NCBI GenBank assembly: GCA_017467185.1 | Contig: JAFTSS010000013.1 | Span: 1-50,434 of the forward strand | Direction: 5' to 3' | Length of the DNA stretch: 50,434 bases | DNA from: Paludibacteraceae bacterium | GTDB taxonomy: Bacteria; Bacteroidota; Bacteroidia; Bacteroidales; Paludibacteraceae | Shown here: positions 14,866 through 24,434 of the stretch, piece by piece | Layout of the letters: every line of letters starts with the position of its first letter | Numbering within the stretch: position 1 is the stretch's first letter | The notes under the pieces: model-generated | Database searches by the model: none | What the model was told of the DNA's origin: nothing | The model's input: only the letters and a program-made list of their open reading frames with translations | Program-made: the position numbers and the translations under genes

Positions 14866-16025
14866 CGTTTATAAAATTCTTTTATTTTTTCAATAACAAA
14901 ATCTTGTTCTTCTTCTGTTAATGTTGGATAAATAGGCAAAGTCAAACAATGTTTTGAATAATTTTCTACAATTGGCAAATCACCTTCTTTATTACCAAAT
15001 TGACGATAATAAGGCATAAGATGGACAGGCTCATAATGCACTTGCACAAATATATTCAAACTACGCATATAATCAAATAAAGCCTTACGATCTTCAACCT
15101 GAATAACATACAAATGATATGCATGATATACATCAGAAGCCACCTTAGGTAAAATTATAAAATCACAATCAGCAAAGGCTTGATTATAACGTTCCACTAT
15201 TTGTTGACGTCGCTCTAAACTCCAATTTAATCGTTTCAATTGAGATATACCCAAAGCACATTGCAAATCTGTGATACGATAATTATACCCTAACTCTTGC
15301 ATCTCATAATACCAACCACCTAGATCTTGAGTCAACTTTGTTCTATCTTGAGCAATACCATGAGTACGATAACATTGTAATTTATAATATAATTCAGAAT
15401 CATTTGTTGTAATCATACCACCTTCTCCAGTTGCAATATGCTTAACTGGATGAAAAGAAAACACTGTTACATCTGAATAATTACAACTACCAACAATTTG
15501 TTTATCTCCTTTGCTATCAAAATAATACGCACCTGGAGCATGACAGCCATCCTCAATCATCCACATACCATATTTATCACAAAGACAACGTATTTTTTCT
15601 GTTTGCATAGGATATCCTGCAAAATCAACAAAAACAACACCTTTGTAAAAACCTTTTGGTTTTGATTCAAGCATTTGTTGCAATTTATCAATATCCATCA
15701 AAAAAGTATTTTGATCAATATCACAAAAATGAACATTTCCACCACAATATCTAATACAATTAGCAGAAGCAACAAATGTCATTGGTGTAACAATAACATT
15801 ATCACCTGGCTGAACATTTAAAGCCATTGCTGAAATATGAAGTGCAGCAGTCCCATTTGAGACAGCAACTGCATATTTAACACCAACATAATCTGCAAAA
15901 GCTCGCTCAAATTCAGCAATTTTAGGTCCTTGAGTCATATAATCTGACTTCAATGTTTCAATAACAACTTGAATATCTTCATCTGTTATATATTGATGAC
16001 CATAAGAAATTTTATGAGATTTCAT
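14862..16025 (-). CDS. pseC: UDP-4-amino-4,6-dideoxy-N-acetyl-beta-L-altrosamine transaminase PseC
   Basis: A 387-residue PLP-dependent DegT/DnrJ/EryC1-family aminotransferase. It converts the PseB 4-keto product to the 4-amino sugar, using glutamate. Signatures: ALHISAMALNVQPGD (cofactor phosphate region, about 62-76), IEDGCHAPGAYYF with the PLP-stacking aspartate and histidine, and FSFHPVKHIATGEGGMI holding the Schiff-base lysine (near residue 194). The C-terminal substrate domain is present and length is normal. It shares an ATGA overlap with pseB. Confidence 0.93.
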   Translation of the reverse strand: MKSHKISYGHQYITDEDIQVVIETLKSDYMTQGPKIAEFERAFADYVGVKYAVAVSNGTAALHISAMALNVQPGDNVIVTPMTFVASANCIRYCGGNVHFCDIDQNTFLMDIDKLQQMLESKPKGFYKGVVFVDFAGYPMQTEKIRCLCDKYGMWMIEDGCHAPGAYYFDSKGDKQIVGSCNYSDVTVFSFHPVKHIATGEGGMITTNDSELYYKLQCYRTHGIAQDRTKLTQDLGGWYYEMQELGYNYRITDLQCALGISQLKRLNWSLERRQQIVERYNQAFADCDFIILPKVASDVYHAYHLYVIQVEDRKALFDYMRSLNIFVQVHYEPVHLMPYYRQFGNKEGDLPIVENYSKHCLTLPIYPTLTEEEQDFVIEKIKEFYKR

Positions 16026-17044
16026 CGTACTTCAAAATTTGGATCACAATATTTTTTTATTTTTTCTCTCATTGATTCCACTGTTTCCCAATCAGCATTA
16101 TTGTCTGATGTATAAGAAAAATTAGGTTCAACTTTTTTAGCGTTATGATGTTTTATATAATCTTCTTCTGTATAACGATATGAAACAGAAGGTAAAATTG
16201 CATAATATTCATCAAAATCAATTGTATTTAAAGCATCCGTAACAGTAATCATCTCTTCATGCAATTTTTCACCTGGACGAATACCAACCTCTTTTAAATT
16301 CATATTTGGAGCAATAGCTTTCGCTACATCAACAATACGATAAGATGGAATTTTAGGTATAAATATTTCTCCTCCCAAATGATGACCTATCGCAAACATA
16401 ACAAGAGCGACTCCTGCTTCAAGAGATATATTAAAGCGTGTCATATTCATATCCGTAATAGGCAATTCTTCTACTCCACTATCACGCAATTTCATAAAAA
16501 ATGGAATAACCGACCCCCTAGATCCCATTACATTACCATAACGAACCACTGAAAACTTTAAATCTCTAGATCCAACCATATTATTTGCTGCCACAAATAA
16601 TTTATCTGAACAAAGTTTTGTCGCACCATAAAGATTTATAGGAGCGCAGGCTTTATCTGTAGATAAAGCTACCACATGTTTTACGTTGTTGTAAATAGCT
16701 GCACTAATAACATTTTGAGCTCCATGAACATTTGTTTTAATACACTCATCAGGATTATATTCTGCAGTATCAACTTGCTTAATTGCCGCAGCATGAATAA
16801 TAACATCCACACCTTCACAAGCTCGTTTCAAACGTTCACCATCCCGTATATCTCCAATAAAATAACGTAGTTGACGATATTGTTTTTCTGGATATTTTAG
16901 TTTTAATTCATATTGCTTAAGTTCATCACGAGAATATATAACTATTCTCTTTACGTTTGGATAATCTCGCAAAATTGTTTCTACAAATTTCTTACCGAAG
17001 GAACCTGTTCCTCCTGTAATTAATACTGATTTACCATTCAACAT
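16022..17044 (-). CDS. pseB: UDP-N-acetylglucosamine 4,6-dehydratase (inverting) PseB
   Basis: A 340-residue SDR that starts the pseudaminic acid pathway: it dehydrates UDP-GlcNAc and inverts C5, giving UDP-2-acetamido-2,6-dideoxy-beta-L-arabino-hexos-4-ulose. Features: the NADP-binding loop ITGGTGSFGKKFV (9-21), catalytic STDKACAP (about 129-136) and the YGATK active site, and the C-terminal GIRPGEKLHEEM typical of PseB/FlaA1-type soluble dehydratases. There are no membrane segments, unlike the PglF/WbpM class used for legionaminate or bacillosamine, so the C5-inverting Pse route is favoured. Confidence 0.93.
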   Translation of the reverse strand: MLNGKSVLITGGTGSFGKKFVETILRDYPNVKRIVIYSRDELKQYELKLKYPEKQYRQLRYFIGDIRDGERLKRACEGVDVIIHAAAIKQVDTAEYNPDECIKTNVHGAQNVISAAIYNNVKHVVALSTDKACAPINLYGATKLCSDKLFVAANNMVGSRDLKFSVVRYGNVMGSRGSVIPFFMKLRDSGVEELPITDMNMTRFNISLEAGVALVMFAIGHHLGGEIFIPKIPSYRIVDVAKAIAPNMNLKEVGIRPGEKLHEEMITVTDALNTIDFDEYYAILPSVSYRYTEEDYIKHHNAKKVEPNFSYTSDNNADWETVESMREKIKKYCDPNFEVR

Positions 17045-17727
17045 AATATATCCTCTTTAAAAGTTATTTTCCTATTTTGTTCTTCGCCTAAGACGATCTG
17101 TATTAATTGAGTTGGTATGTGGTTAAAGACTACTCCACAATCGTCGGTTACTTGCATATTTTCACTATTAAGTGCAATGTCATACGCCTCTGCTATAAGC
17201 GAAAGACGAAATGCTTGTGGTGTTTGTGCTCGCATAATGGTTGAACGATTAGGAATACGGGCTACGCATCCGTTTTGCATTTCATAAACTGTATCAGTCG
17301 ATGGTATTGCAACTACTACTGCTTCATGCTCTTCCAGTGCTTTACATACATCATTAATAATACGCTGACTAACAAATGGTCGTGCTGCATCGTGCAACAA
17401 TATATTAGCCTCAGCAAATTGCTCAGATTCAAGCCTTTCTTGATACAATCGTATAGCATTAACACTCGACTCCCAACGCTCTTTACCACCTGCGACAATA
17501 TGCTTTACCTTTTGCCAATCATTCACTTGCAACATTTTTTCTGCCTCACAAATATAATCGGGATGCATAACAATGCAAACTTCGTCAATACACTCAGCTT
17601 GCTCAAATGCATCAACAGAATGCTCTAATATAGTCTTACCATCAGCAAGTGGTAATAACTGCTTCGGCATATTGCCTCCCACTCGCGCGCCTATCCCTCC
17701 AGCTAATATGACTGCAATATTATACAT
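17038..17727 (-). CDS. ispD: IspD/TarI-family cytidylyltransferase
   Basis: A 229-residue member of the IspD/TarI nucleotidyltransferase family. IspD makes CDP-methylerythritol for isoprenoids; TarI makes CDP-ribitol. Seen: LAGGIGARVGGNMPKQ (CTP loop with the catalytic Arg and Lys, residues 8-23), HDAARPFVS, IPSTDTVYE and RAQTPQAFRL, then the dimer arm TDDCGVV. Either function fits these motifs; the run RAQTPQAFRLSLIAEAYD recalls TarI-like members. It lies inside the glycan operon, overlapping pseB by 7 bp, so a precursor role for the glycan is possible. A housekeeping ispD captured by the operon is equally possible, so the gene symbol is provisional. Confidence 0.7.
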   Translation of the reverse strand: MYNIAVILAGGIGARVGGNMPKQLLPLADGKTILEHSVDAFEQAECIDEVCIVMHPDYICEAEKMLQVNDWQKVKHIVAGGKERWESSVNAIRLYQERLESEQFAEANILLHDAARPFVSQRIINDVCKALEEHEAVVVAIPSTDTVYEMQNGCVARIPNRSTIMRAQTPQAFRLSLIAEAYDIALNSENMQVTDDCGVVFNHIPTQLIQIVLGEEQNRKITFKEDILC

Positions 17728-17731
17728 AAAA

Positions 17732-18739
17732 CTAAAATGGATCTTGTTTAAATTTTAAACGCAAAAGTAATGATAAAATTACAGGACAATAAGCAAATGC
17801 AAGATAAAGAAATCTTGATTTAATATCACTAATGTAATATTTATTTTTAGTTATCTCTATTTGCTGGCTAAAAGCTATATTTATCATTTGAGCACAATGC
17901 TGATTTATATTTTTAGGATGATTAATTGCTTGAATCAGCATTGGTATTAATAAACCTTTTTTCAAATAAAGATAATCTAATTCGGTTTTGTAGTTATCAT
18001 ACAAATCTTCACTTCTCAATCTTTCTATTAAAGAATTATATAAAGTTTGTTTTTGTTGCGATTTAGTAGGGTCAGGGCGTTTTGATACACTATTCGATTG
18101 TATCCTATAATGATAACCAACTTTATCAACTATCGCTATACGTGTCGTGTGCATCACTACCATCCACCAAAAATAGCTATCTTCAGAAAATTTTGCATTA
18201 GGAAACTGAATTTGTTTTTCTATTAAAAAATCTCTTTTATATATTCCCGTCCAAAAATAAGCCACTCCTGATATTAATAATTTTCGACGATTATCTTCAG
18301 AGAGATATCCACTACTAATTTTAGGCGCAACTAATAACTCTTTTTTTCCTGTACTATATTCTTTTTGAGGCAAACAATAGGCCCAATCGGCATTATAATC
18401 ATTAACAGCATCTAAAAGATTTTTGTACATATCAATCTCACACCAATCATCTGCATCAACAAAGCCAATCCATTGACCTTTAGCTTCTGAGATACCCAAG
18501 TTACGAGCCGCCCAAGCACCACTATTTTTAGGAGTAGAAAGAATACGAATACAACTACCTAATGAATGTTGTGATTGTAATTGTTCTACTATTACTCTAC
18601 TATTATCCTGACCATGATCATCAACTACCAATATCTCCACATGCTCAATTACTGTTTGAGCAAATAAACTTTCAATACAAGCCGAAATGTATTTTTCTGC
18701 ATTGTAAAGAGGTATTATTATTGATAGTTTTGGTTGCAT
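17732..18739 (-). CDS. Family 2 glycosyltransferase
   Basis: A 335-residue GT-A enzyme of family GT2. It has the N-terminal LSIIIPLYNAEKYISACIES (5-24), the EILVVDDHGQDNS metal/UDP region, and the DxD-type motif GFVDADDW near residue 92. The catalytic EDSYFWW follows near residue 180. A hydrophobic segment near the C-terminus (FLYLAFAYCPVILSLLLRL) suggests membrane attachment. It is expected to add one sugar to a lipid-linked glycan on the cytosolic face. Spacing to both neighbours is 4-5 bp. Confidence 0.88.
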   Translation of the reverse strand: MQPKLSIIIPLYNAEKYISACIESLFAQTVIEHVEILVVDDHGQDNSRVIVEQLQSQHSLGSCIRILSTPKNSGAWAARNLGISEAKGQWIGFVDADDWCEIDMYKNLLDAVNDYNADWAYCLPQKEYSTGKKELLVAPKISSGYLSEDNRRKLLISGVAYFWTGIYKRDFLIEKQIQFPNAKFSEDSYFWWMVVMHTTRIAIVDKVGYHYRIQSNSVSKRPDPTKSQQKQTLYNSLIERLRSEDLYDNYKTELDYLYLKKGLLIPMLIQAINHPKNINQHCAQMINIAFSQQIEITKNKYYISDIKSRFLYLAFAYCPVILSLLLRLKFKQDPF

Positions 18740-18744
18740 ATTTA

Positions 18745-21171
18745 TTATTGATTGCTTTTTAATTTTCTATATAGACCTAGTCCTGCTAATGTTAGAACTA
18801 ATAAAACAACGATAATTGAAGCAACCAAAGACCAAATATGAGTTGTCTCATATAATTCATCAACACACTTAAACTCAATACGGTGCTTACCTGCAGGGAT
18901 TTCAAGTGCACGAAGAAGATAATTTGCACGAAGAATAGGCATTTCAACACCATCAATATATGCACGCCAAGTCTTATAATGTACTTCACTAAATACAGCT
19001 AATTGTGGTTTTGAAGATTGACTTTCATAAATCAAATAACCAGGATTAGCATATTCGACCAATGATATCACAGCAGTCGTATCTACCCCTTGTAGAACTG
19101 ATTCATTTTGGATTTTATCACGCCATTCGTTGTGGATAAGTGCAGTTGTACGAGGATTGAATGTAGATAATGCCATTATTTCAGCATCTGGAGTTTCTTG
19201 CCACTCAATATTTTCAACAAACCAAGCATTACCCATAGCTGATGGTTGACGCTGTACACGTGGACCTTGTTCAGTATTGAAAATTATATAACGCGTGTTA
19301 AGCATATCAAGTACATTAGGTGTAATCTGACGACTAATATGATAATCTATAATATCTTGATATCTACGCAATTTAACCGGCGAATAACCACCTATTGATT
19401 TGTGATAATATGATGTTCGCGACTCATTGAATGTGTTAGTCGAAAGATTTAATACACGATAATTTGGATCTGTATCTTTTAAAATATGAGCATCAATAGC
19501 CGAAGGAGTCAAACCTCGATCATTTTTATTAATACGAGAAAAACTATCTTCATTAACAAAACGTTTATCAACACCCCAAAGGTCCACAAAACATAATAAC
19601 CCAACAATAAGAATCATATAAAGAGACTTATAACCCTTATAAATATAAAACCAAACAACTACTGCTGCCAATATAATAAATAAGAAAGAACGCCAAGCAT
19701 CACCTATAAGCATATCCTGACGATCTTTAATAAGTGCAGAATGTAACCATGCTGGCAGTTGAGCATCACTAGCCGCCTTAAATTCAAACATTGAACCACC
19801 AAACAAAACAAAAATAAGACATAAACCAGCTACTACACTTGTTGAAATATATAAAGGTTTTAATAAAGAACGTTTATCTTCTGTTTCAATAATTTGTTTC
19901 AATGCCATAATAGCTAATGACGCCATTGTAAAATTAACAACAACGAGTGACATTGATGGTGTTCTAAATTTATTATAAAGAGGCAAATGATAAAACAACC
20001 ATTCATTGATAGCGGGCAAATTACGTCCCCAAGAAAGAATTATAGCAATAATTGTAGCAGCTAACATCCACCAACGTTCAGGACCTTTACAAATAAGTAA
20101 TCCTAAAACAAATAAAAAACAGATGATTGCACCAGCATAGACAGGACCAGACGTAAAAGGCTGATCTCCCCAATACATTGGAGCATAACGACAAAATTGT
20201 TTTGCCTGTCCTGTTTGACGAAGAGCTTCATAAGTTTCACTATCTTGACCTAAATTATAATGCGAACTTGCACCATAAAAATTAGGAATCAAAAGTGTCA
20301 TAGTTTCAACTTTACCATAACTCCATTGATAAGCATAATCTATATCAAGTCCAGTACTCTCTTTTTCCCCTGCTGCATTAGATTGCAATACAGCACCACC
20401 ACGCATTGTTTCTTTCGAAAAATCAAGTGTTGGAATGAGTTTATCAACTGCAGGTGTAGCAGCCAAAATAGCAACAACAACAAGAATCACTGATGATTTA
20501 AAATAATCTTTCAATGTTTTTTCTTTAATAGCAAATACAAAATAAACTATTGCAAGACAAAGAATTGAAAGTATTAAATAATAACTTATTTGTTGATGAT
20601 TCCAAAACACATTCATACCTGTAGCAATGAGTGTAATAATAATACCTGATATATATTTTTTACGATAACAAAGTATAATACCACCGACAACAGGCGCCAT
20701 AGTTGCCATAACTAAAGCTTTACTAACGTGCCCTGCTTCAATAATAATAATATTATAAGAACACAACGCATAAGCCAAAGCTCCAATAATACTTAACCAA
20801 GAATTACATCCTATAGCTAATAAAAAAATATAAAATCCTATCATATAAACAAAAAACGCACCTGCTGTATTAAACGGTAAAAAACCAGTTAACAGATGCT
20901 GCATTTGCTTAAAGATATTATTTGTTGGTGCTGGATAGGCATAATTCGATGGCATACCACCAAACATTGCATTAGACCAATAACAATAATCACCTGTTTC
21001 ACGAGCATATTCACGCACATCATTACCCCAGCCAAGATAACTAGTTACATCACCTTGAGACAAATCCTTGCCTTCAAAAAATATTGGAGCAAAATAAGCT
21101 ATTGTAACAGCAAAAAACACCGCTAAAGCTATCAAATGCGGTATAAATTTCTTGAAATCAATTTTTTTCAT
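18745..21171 (-). CDS. YfhO-family polytopic membrane protein
   Basis: An 808-residue integral membrane protein with at least 12 hydrophobic helices. An N-terminal helix precedes a large loop with AMFGGMPSNYAYPAPTN. Helices cluster at about 100-230, 350-430 and 500-560, then comes a soluble C-terminal domain of about 200 residues (FSEVHYKTWRAYIDG) and a final helix. This is the pattern of the YfhO (PF09586) family, GT-C-like proteins linked to lipid-dependent glycosylation in Firmicutes; Bacteroidota members are uncharacterised. It lies within the glycan operon and overlaps the upstream gene by 14 bp. A role in adding sugars from a polyprenyl carrier outside the membrane is plausible. Confidence 0.82.
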   Translation of the reverse strand: MKKIDFKKFIPHLIALAVFFAVTIAYFAPIFFEGKDLSQGDVTSYLGWGNDVREYARETGDYCYWSNAMFGGMPSNYAYPAPTNNIFKQMQHLLTGFLPFNTAGAFFVYMIGFYIFLLAIGCNSWLSIIGALAYALCSYNIIIIEAGHVSKALVMATMAPVVGGIILCYRKKYISGIIITLIATGMNVFWNHQQISYYLILSILCLAIVYFVFAIKEKTLKDYFKSSVILVVVAILAATPAVDKLIPTLDFSKETMRGGAVLQSNAAGEKESTGLDIDYAYQWSYGKVETMTLLIPNFYGASSHYNLGQDSETYEALRQTGQAKQFCRYAPMYWGDQPFTSGPVYAGAIICFLFVLGLLICKGPERWWMLAATIIAIILSWGRNLPAINEWLFYHLPLYNKFRTPSMSLVVVNFTMASLAIMALKQIIETEDKRSLLKPLYISTSVVAGLCLIFVLFGGSMFEFKAASDAQLPAWLHSALIKDRQDMLIGDAWRSFLFIILAAVVVWFYIYKGYKSLYMILIVGLLCFVDLWGVDKRFVNEDSFSRINKNDRGLTPSAIDAHILKDTDPNYRVLNLSTNTFNESRTSYYHKSIGGYSPVKLRRYQDIIDYHISRQITPNVLDMLNTRYIIFNTEQGPRVQRQPSAMGNAWFVENIEWQETPDAEIMALSTFNPRTTALIHNEWRDKIQNESVLQGVDTTAVISLVEYANPGYLIYESQSSKPQLAVFSEVHYKTWRAYIDGVEMPILRANYLLRALEIPAGKHRIEFKCVDELYETTHIWSLVASIIVVLLVLTLAGLGLYRKLKSNQ

Positions 21172-22069
21172 ATTTCCTTATCAACTGTTCTATTCCTTGA
21201 CGAAGCGATATTTTCGCATCCCAATTTATTATTTTATTATTTTTTTCAATAGGAGCTATTGCTCGCATCACATCCAAAGGACGATAATTTAAGCCCCCCC
21301 ACTCTATATTTAATTTTCTATGCAATAATTCCTCTATTTCATTTGCTAAATCTCGTACTCGAGTTCCAACACCTGTACCTACAAAATAAGTTTCGCCTTG
21401 TGACATATTTTTTATGTCTTCAACACATTTCACTGCATTTACATAAAATTGAACCACATCATCAACATGTATAAAATCCAAAACTTGTTCGCCAGGCGAC
21501 ATTTTTACTGGCTCAATAGCATCTATACTCTCCATCATATAATCCATCAACTTCTTTGCCGTATCATCACCTCCATATATGGTAAAAGGCACAACTGTAA
21601 TACATTTATAACCACTTAAAGTAGCATAATATTCAACAAAATGGCGAAACGCACTTTTTGTAGCAGTATATAAATAAGCATCCTTAAAACCACACTCAAT
21701 ACCTTCACGATACTCAGCAAAAGAACCAGTATTAATAAATAATTTCAACGAACCAACTTCTTTTATAGCATTCAACAATTTTACTCCAAATACTATATTC
21801 GCATCAATAATAGGTTCAATGATATCTTTATCATTACGACTTGTAGATAATGTCGCAAGATGTAAACATATCTCAGGCATAAATTGTTTAACTGCCTCAT
21901 CTAAATTTGTTATATCAACATGTTTACATTCTTTATAAGGCATTAAATTTATAGCTTTTTCAACATTACGATTCAATGTCATTATTTCAACATCCACAAG
22001 CTGAGTAATTAATTGCTTAACTACTCTACGCCCTACATAACCAGTCGCTCCTGTAATTAATATCTTCAT
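21158..22069 (-). CDS. NAD(P)-dependent sugar epimerase/reductase, likely last step of the CDP-6-deoxyhexose pathway
   Basis: A 303-residue extended SDR: ITGATGYVGRRVV (5-17) binds the cofactor, and YTATKSAFRHF contains the Tyr-x-x-x-Lys pair. The conserved VPFTIYGG and FIHVDDVVQFYVNAV typical of sugar 4-ketoreductases/epimerases follow. It comes directly after rfbF, rfbG and the cupin gene (3-bp spacing to the cupin), so it probably reduces the 4-keto group of a CDP-6-deoxyhexose. The exact stereochemistry cannot be read from sequence. Confidence 0.78.
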   Translation of the reverse strand: MKILITGATGYVGRRVVKQLITQLVDVEIMTLNRNVEKAINLMPYKECKHVDITNLDEAVKQFMPEICLHLATLSTSRNDKDIIEPIIDANIVFGVKLLNAIKEVGSLKLFINTGSFAEYREGIECGFKDAYLYTATKSAFRHFVEYYATLSGYKCITVVPFTIYGGDDTAKKLMDYMMESIDAIEPVKMSPGEQVLDFIHVDDVVQFYVNAVKCVEDIKNMSQGETYFVGTGVGTRVRDLANEIEELLHRKLNIEWGGLNYRPLDVMRAIAPIEKNNKIINWDAKISLRQGIEQLIRKYEKN

Positions 22070-22072
22070 ACA

Positions 22073-22498
22073 TCAATAAACTATTTCGTTTAATCCTTTA
22101 CAATCTGCTTCGGTTGGATCATGTGGCTCTGGAATTATATCCATCAACATTGACGTTCCTTCAGCTAAACCCTCAAATGCCATCCATAATCCAGCTTCAA
22201 CCGTCAATCGCGAATAATTATCTTGTGGAGAAAGTATTACTTCAAAAAATTTTCCTTTTGTATCACTATTATCTCTATCATCATAAATAATAAATTTAAT
22301 AGCTCCACAAATAACCACAATATTTAATGTCATACGATTATGACGTTTCCATCCCTTTCGTTCACCACAATGAACTTCAGAAAAATAAGCTTCACCAAAG
22401 CCACAATAACCAACATCAGTCGATTTCATTGCATGAAATATATCCCCTTTTGGAGTAACTATATGCTTTAATGGTGTAATTTTTATACCTTTAATCAT
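22073..22498 (-). CDS. RmlC-like cupin (dTDP-4-dehydrorhamnose 3,5-epimerase-related)
   Basis: A 141-residue cupin related to RmlC but shorter (RmlC is about 180). Recognisable are GFGEAYFSEVHCGERKGWKRH, NIVVICGAIKFIIYDDR, RLTVEAGLWMAFEGL and the closing EPHDPTEAD. The His in KRHNRM aligns with the RmlC catalytic-base region. I prefer the ATG at 22498, which forms an ATGA overlap with the rfbG stop; an ATG at 22507 would add three residues. Between rfbG and the reductase it most likely epimerises (C3 and/or C5) the CDP-4-keto-6-deoxy sugar. A 3,4-ketoisomerase role is the alternative. Confidence 0.7.
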   Translation of the reverse strand: MIKGIKITPLKHIVTPKGDIFHAMKSTDVGYCGFGEAYFSEVHCGERKGWKRHNRMTLNIVVICGAIKFIIYDDRDNSDTKGKFFEVILSPQDNYSRLTVEAGLWMAFEGLAEGTSMLMDIIPEPHDPTEADCKGLNEIVY

Positions 22499-23625
22499 AA
22501 AGCCCATTCTATTTTTTGACGTTTGGCCTCATTATAAAAATTATTTATTTGTTGTTCAGTCAAGGCAAACATATCAACATCTGAGTGTTTATAATAAGCA
22601 CCATACCAATCAGTTATAAAACGTACAGTATCATCATATAACAAAGTAGAATGCCAAGATAAATATGCTAAAGCTTTATCACAATTCAATTTTAATAACT
22701 TAGCCTCTTCAAAAGGAACTTGTCCTGTTATTTTTACATAATCATCGGAATTCATTCCCCAATTACGAGCCAAATCTGACACTAATTGAAGCACTGTTTT
22801 TGTCTGCTCTGCCCGTGGACCAAAATTAAATGTAGCCAACTGATCTTCAATTGAGAACAACCGAGATTGACCATCAAACGACATAGATAATTCTTGCCCC
22901 AATCGTAAATAACCACTCAATGGTTCTAAAACATGTTGCCAAGGACGGGTTGCCTTAGGACTCCGAATTTCAACTGGCTTATTATCAGAAAAAGCCTTAA
23001 TCGTATCAACAACAATACGATCTGCGCTCCAATCTCCCCCACCAATTACATTACCCGCACGAGCAACACCCAATCGAATATTAGGCATATTTTTTATAAA
23101 TGAATGCCAATAACTTTTTATAACCAATTCTGCCGCTCCTTTTGAACCTGAATAAACATCTTTTCCTCCCATAGCATCATTCTCTCTATATCCCCAAATC
23201 CATTCTACATTGTCATAAGCTTTATCACTAGTTATAATAACAGCTGTCATTTGCCAATCAGCATTACGAATTGCATCTAGTACAGATGCAGTGCCAACTA
23301 CATTAGTTGTAATTGTATCAAATGGATTTGCATAAGAAGTAGAAACGATAGCTTGAGCAGCAAGATGAAAAACAAAATCTGGACGTACTTTTTCAAGATA
23401 CTCTCTAAACTCATTTTTATTACGCACATCACCATAATAATGCGTAATTCTACTTTCTAAACTTAAAGTCTCAAACATAGAAGGTTTTGATGGTATATCA
23501 ACAGAATAGCCATAAACATCAGCACCACACATCAACAACCATGTTGTTAACCATGAACCTTTAAATCCTGTATTACCAGTAACTAATACACGTTTACCGC
23601 GATAAATATCATTAAAACATTTCAT
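22495..23625 (-). CDS. rfbG: CDP-glucose 4,6-dehydratase
   Basis: A 376-residue SDR that converts CDP-glucose to CDP-4-keto-6-deoxyglucose. Features: VTGNTGFKGSWLTTWLL (the GFKGSWL form is typical of RfbG/DdhB), ITSDKAYDN with the catalytic Thr/Ser-Asp-Lys region, YSGSKGAAELV containing Tyr and Lys, and ARAGNVIGGGDWS downstream. I chose the ATG at 23625, four bases after the rfbF stop; a longer reading from 23673 would run into rfbF and add 16 residues with no family counterpart. It pairs with rfbF immediately upstream. Confidence 0.93.
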   Translation of the reverse strand: MKCFNDIYRGKRVLVTGNTGFKGSWLTTWLLMCGADVYGYSVDIPSKPSMFETLSLESRITHYYGDVRNKNEFREYLEKVRPDFVFHLAAQAIVSTSYANPFDTITTNVVGTASVLDAIRNADWQMTAVIITSDKAYDNVEWIWGYRENDAMGGKDVYSGSKGAAELVIKSYWHSFIKNMPNIRLGVARAGNVIGGGDWSADRIVVDTIKAFSDNKPVEIRSPKATRPWQHVLEPLSGYLRLGQELSMSFDGQSRLFSIEDQLATFNFGPRAEQTKTVLQLVSDLARNWGMNSDDYVKITGQVPFEEAKLLKLNCDKALAYLSWHSTLLYDDTVRFITDWYGAYYKHSDVDMFALTEQQINNFYNEAKRQKIEWAL

Positions 23626-23629
23626 AATA

Positions 23630-24400
23630 TTACCAAATTTTCCAAGGAGCTTTACCAGAATCCCACAATGCATTTAACTCTTTATTGTCATTAAGAGTAT
23701 CCATTGGTTTCCAAAAACCTGTATGCTTATAAGCATGCATCTCTTGACGAGCTAAAAGCCTTTGCATTGGTTCACGCTCAAACATTTCAGAATCACCTTC
23801 TAACACATCAAACACACCTGGCTCACACACAAAAAAACCTGCATTTATCCACGAACCTCCTATTTTTGGTTTTTCCAAAAAATTATTAATCGTTCCATCT
23901 TCTGCAATATCAACTACACCCAATTTTCCACTTGGTTGATAAGTCGTCATTGTCAACATTTTACCTGAAACTTTATGAGCTTCTATTGTTGCTAAAATAT
24001 CAACATCTCCAACACCATCACCATACGTCAATAGAAATGGTTCATCACCAATATACTTTTGAATACGCTTAATACGTCCACCTGTCAAGGTATTTATTCC
24101 TGTGTCTATCATTGTGACCTTCCAATTCTCAGAATGATTATCAAGCACTTCAATGCTATTATCCGACAAATCAACCGTCATATCACAATTATGCCGAAAA
24201 TAATTGGCAAAATACTCTTTTATAACATATTGTTTATAACCACAGCAAATTATAAATTCATTAAATCCATAATGACTATATATTTTCATTATATGCCAAA
24301 GTATCGGTTTACCACCAACTTCAACCATTGGCTTAGGTATCACCGCTGTAGCTTCACTCAACCGAGTGCCAAAACCACCTGCTAAAATTACAACCTTCAT
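23630..24400 (-). CDS. rfbF: Glucose-1-phosphate cytidylyltransferase
   Basis: A 256-residue nucleotidyltransferase making CDP-glucose from glucose 1-phosphate and CTP. N-terminal LAGGFGTRLSEATAVIPKPM is the classic nucleotide/sugar-phosphate signature; LTYGDGVGDVDI holds the metal-binding aspartate, and FVCEPGVFD and HTGFWKPMDTLND follow. The ATG at 24400 starts directly at MKVVILAGG; a TTG two codons upstream is less likely. With rfbG it forms the standard CDP-sugar entry pair. No rfbH or ferredoxin-like partner for 3,6-dideoxyhexoses is present. Confidence 0.93.
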   Translation of the reverse strand: MKVVILAGGFGTRLSEATAVIPKPMVEVGGKPILWHIMKIYSHYGFNEFIICCGYKQYVIKEYFANYFRHNCDMTVDLSDNSIEVLDNHSENWKVTMIDTGINTLTGGRIKRIQKYIGDEPFLLTYGDGVGDVDILATIEAHKVSGKMLTMTTYQPSGKLGVVDIAEDGTINNFLEKPKIGGSWINAGFFVCEPGVFDVLEGDSEMFEREPMQRLLARQEMHAYKHTGFWKPMDTLNDNKELNALWDSGKAPWKIW

Positions 24401-24434
24401 AATCAATTTACAATTTAAAGTTAATAATAAACAC

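Noticed and set aside
23626-23673. Longer RfbG start at 23673
   Set aside because: It would overlap rfbF by about 44 bp and add residues without family counterpart; the ATG at 23625 precedes the Rossmann motif at normal distance.
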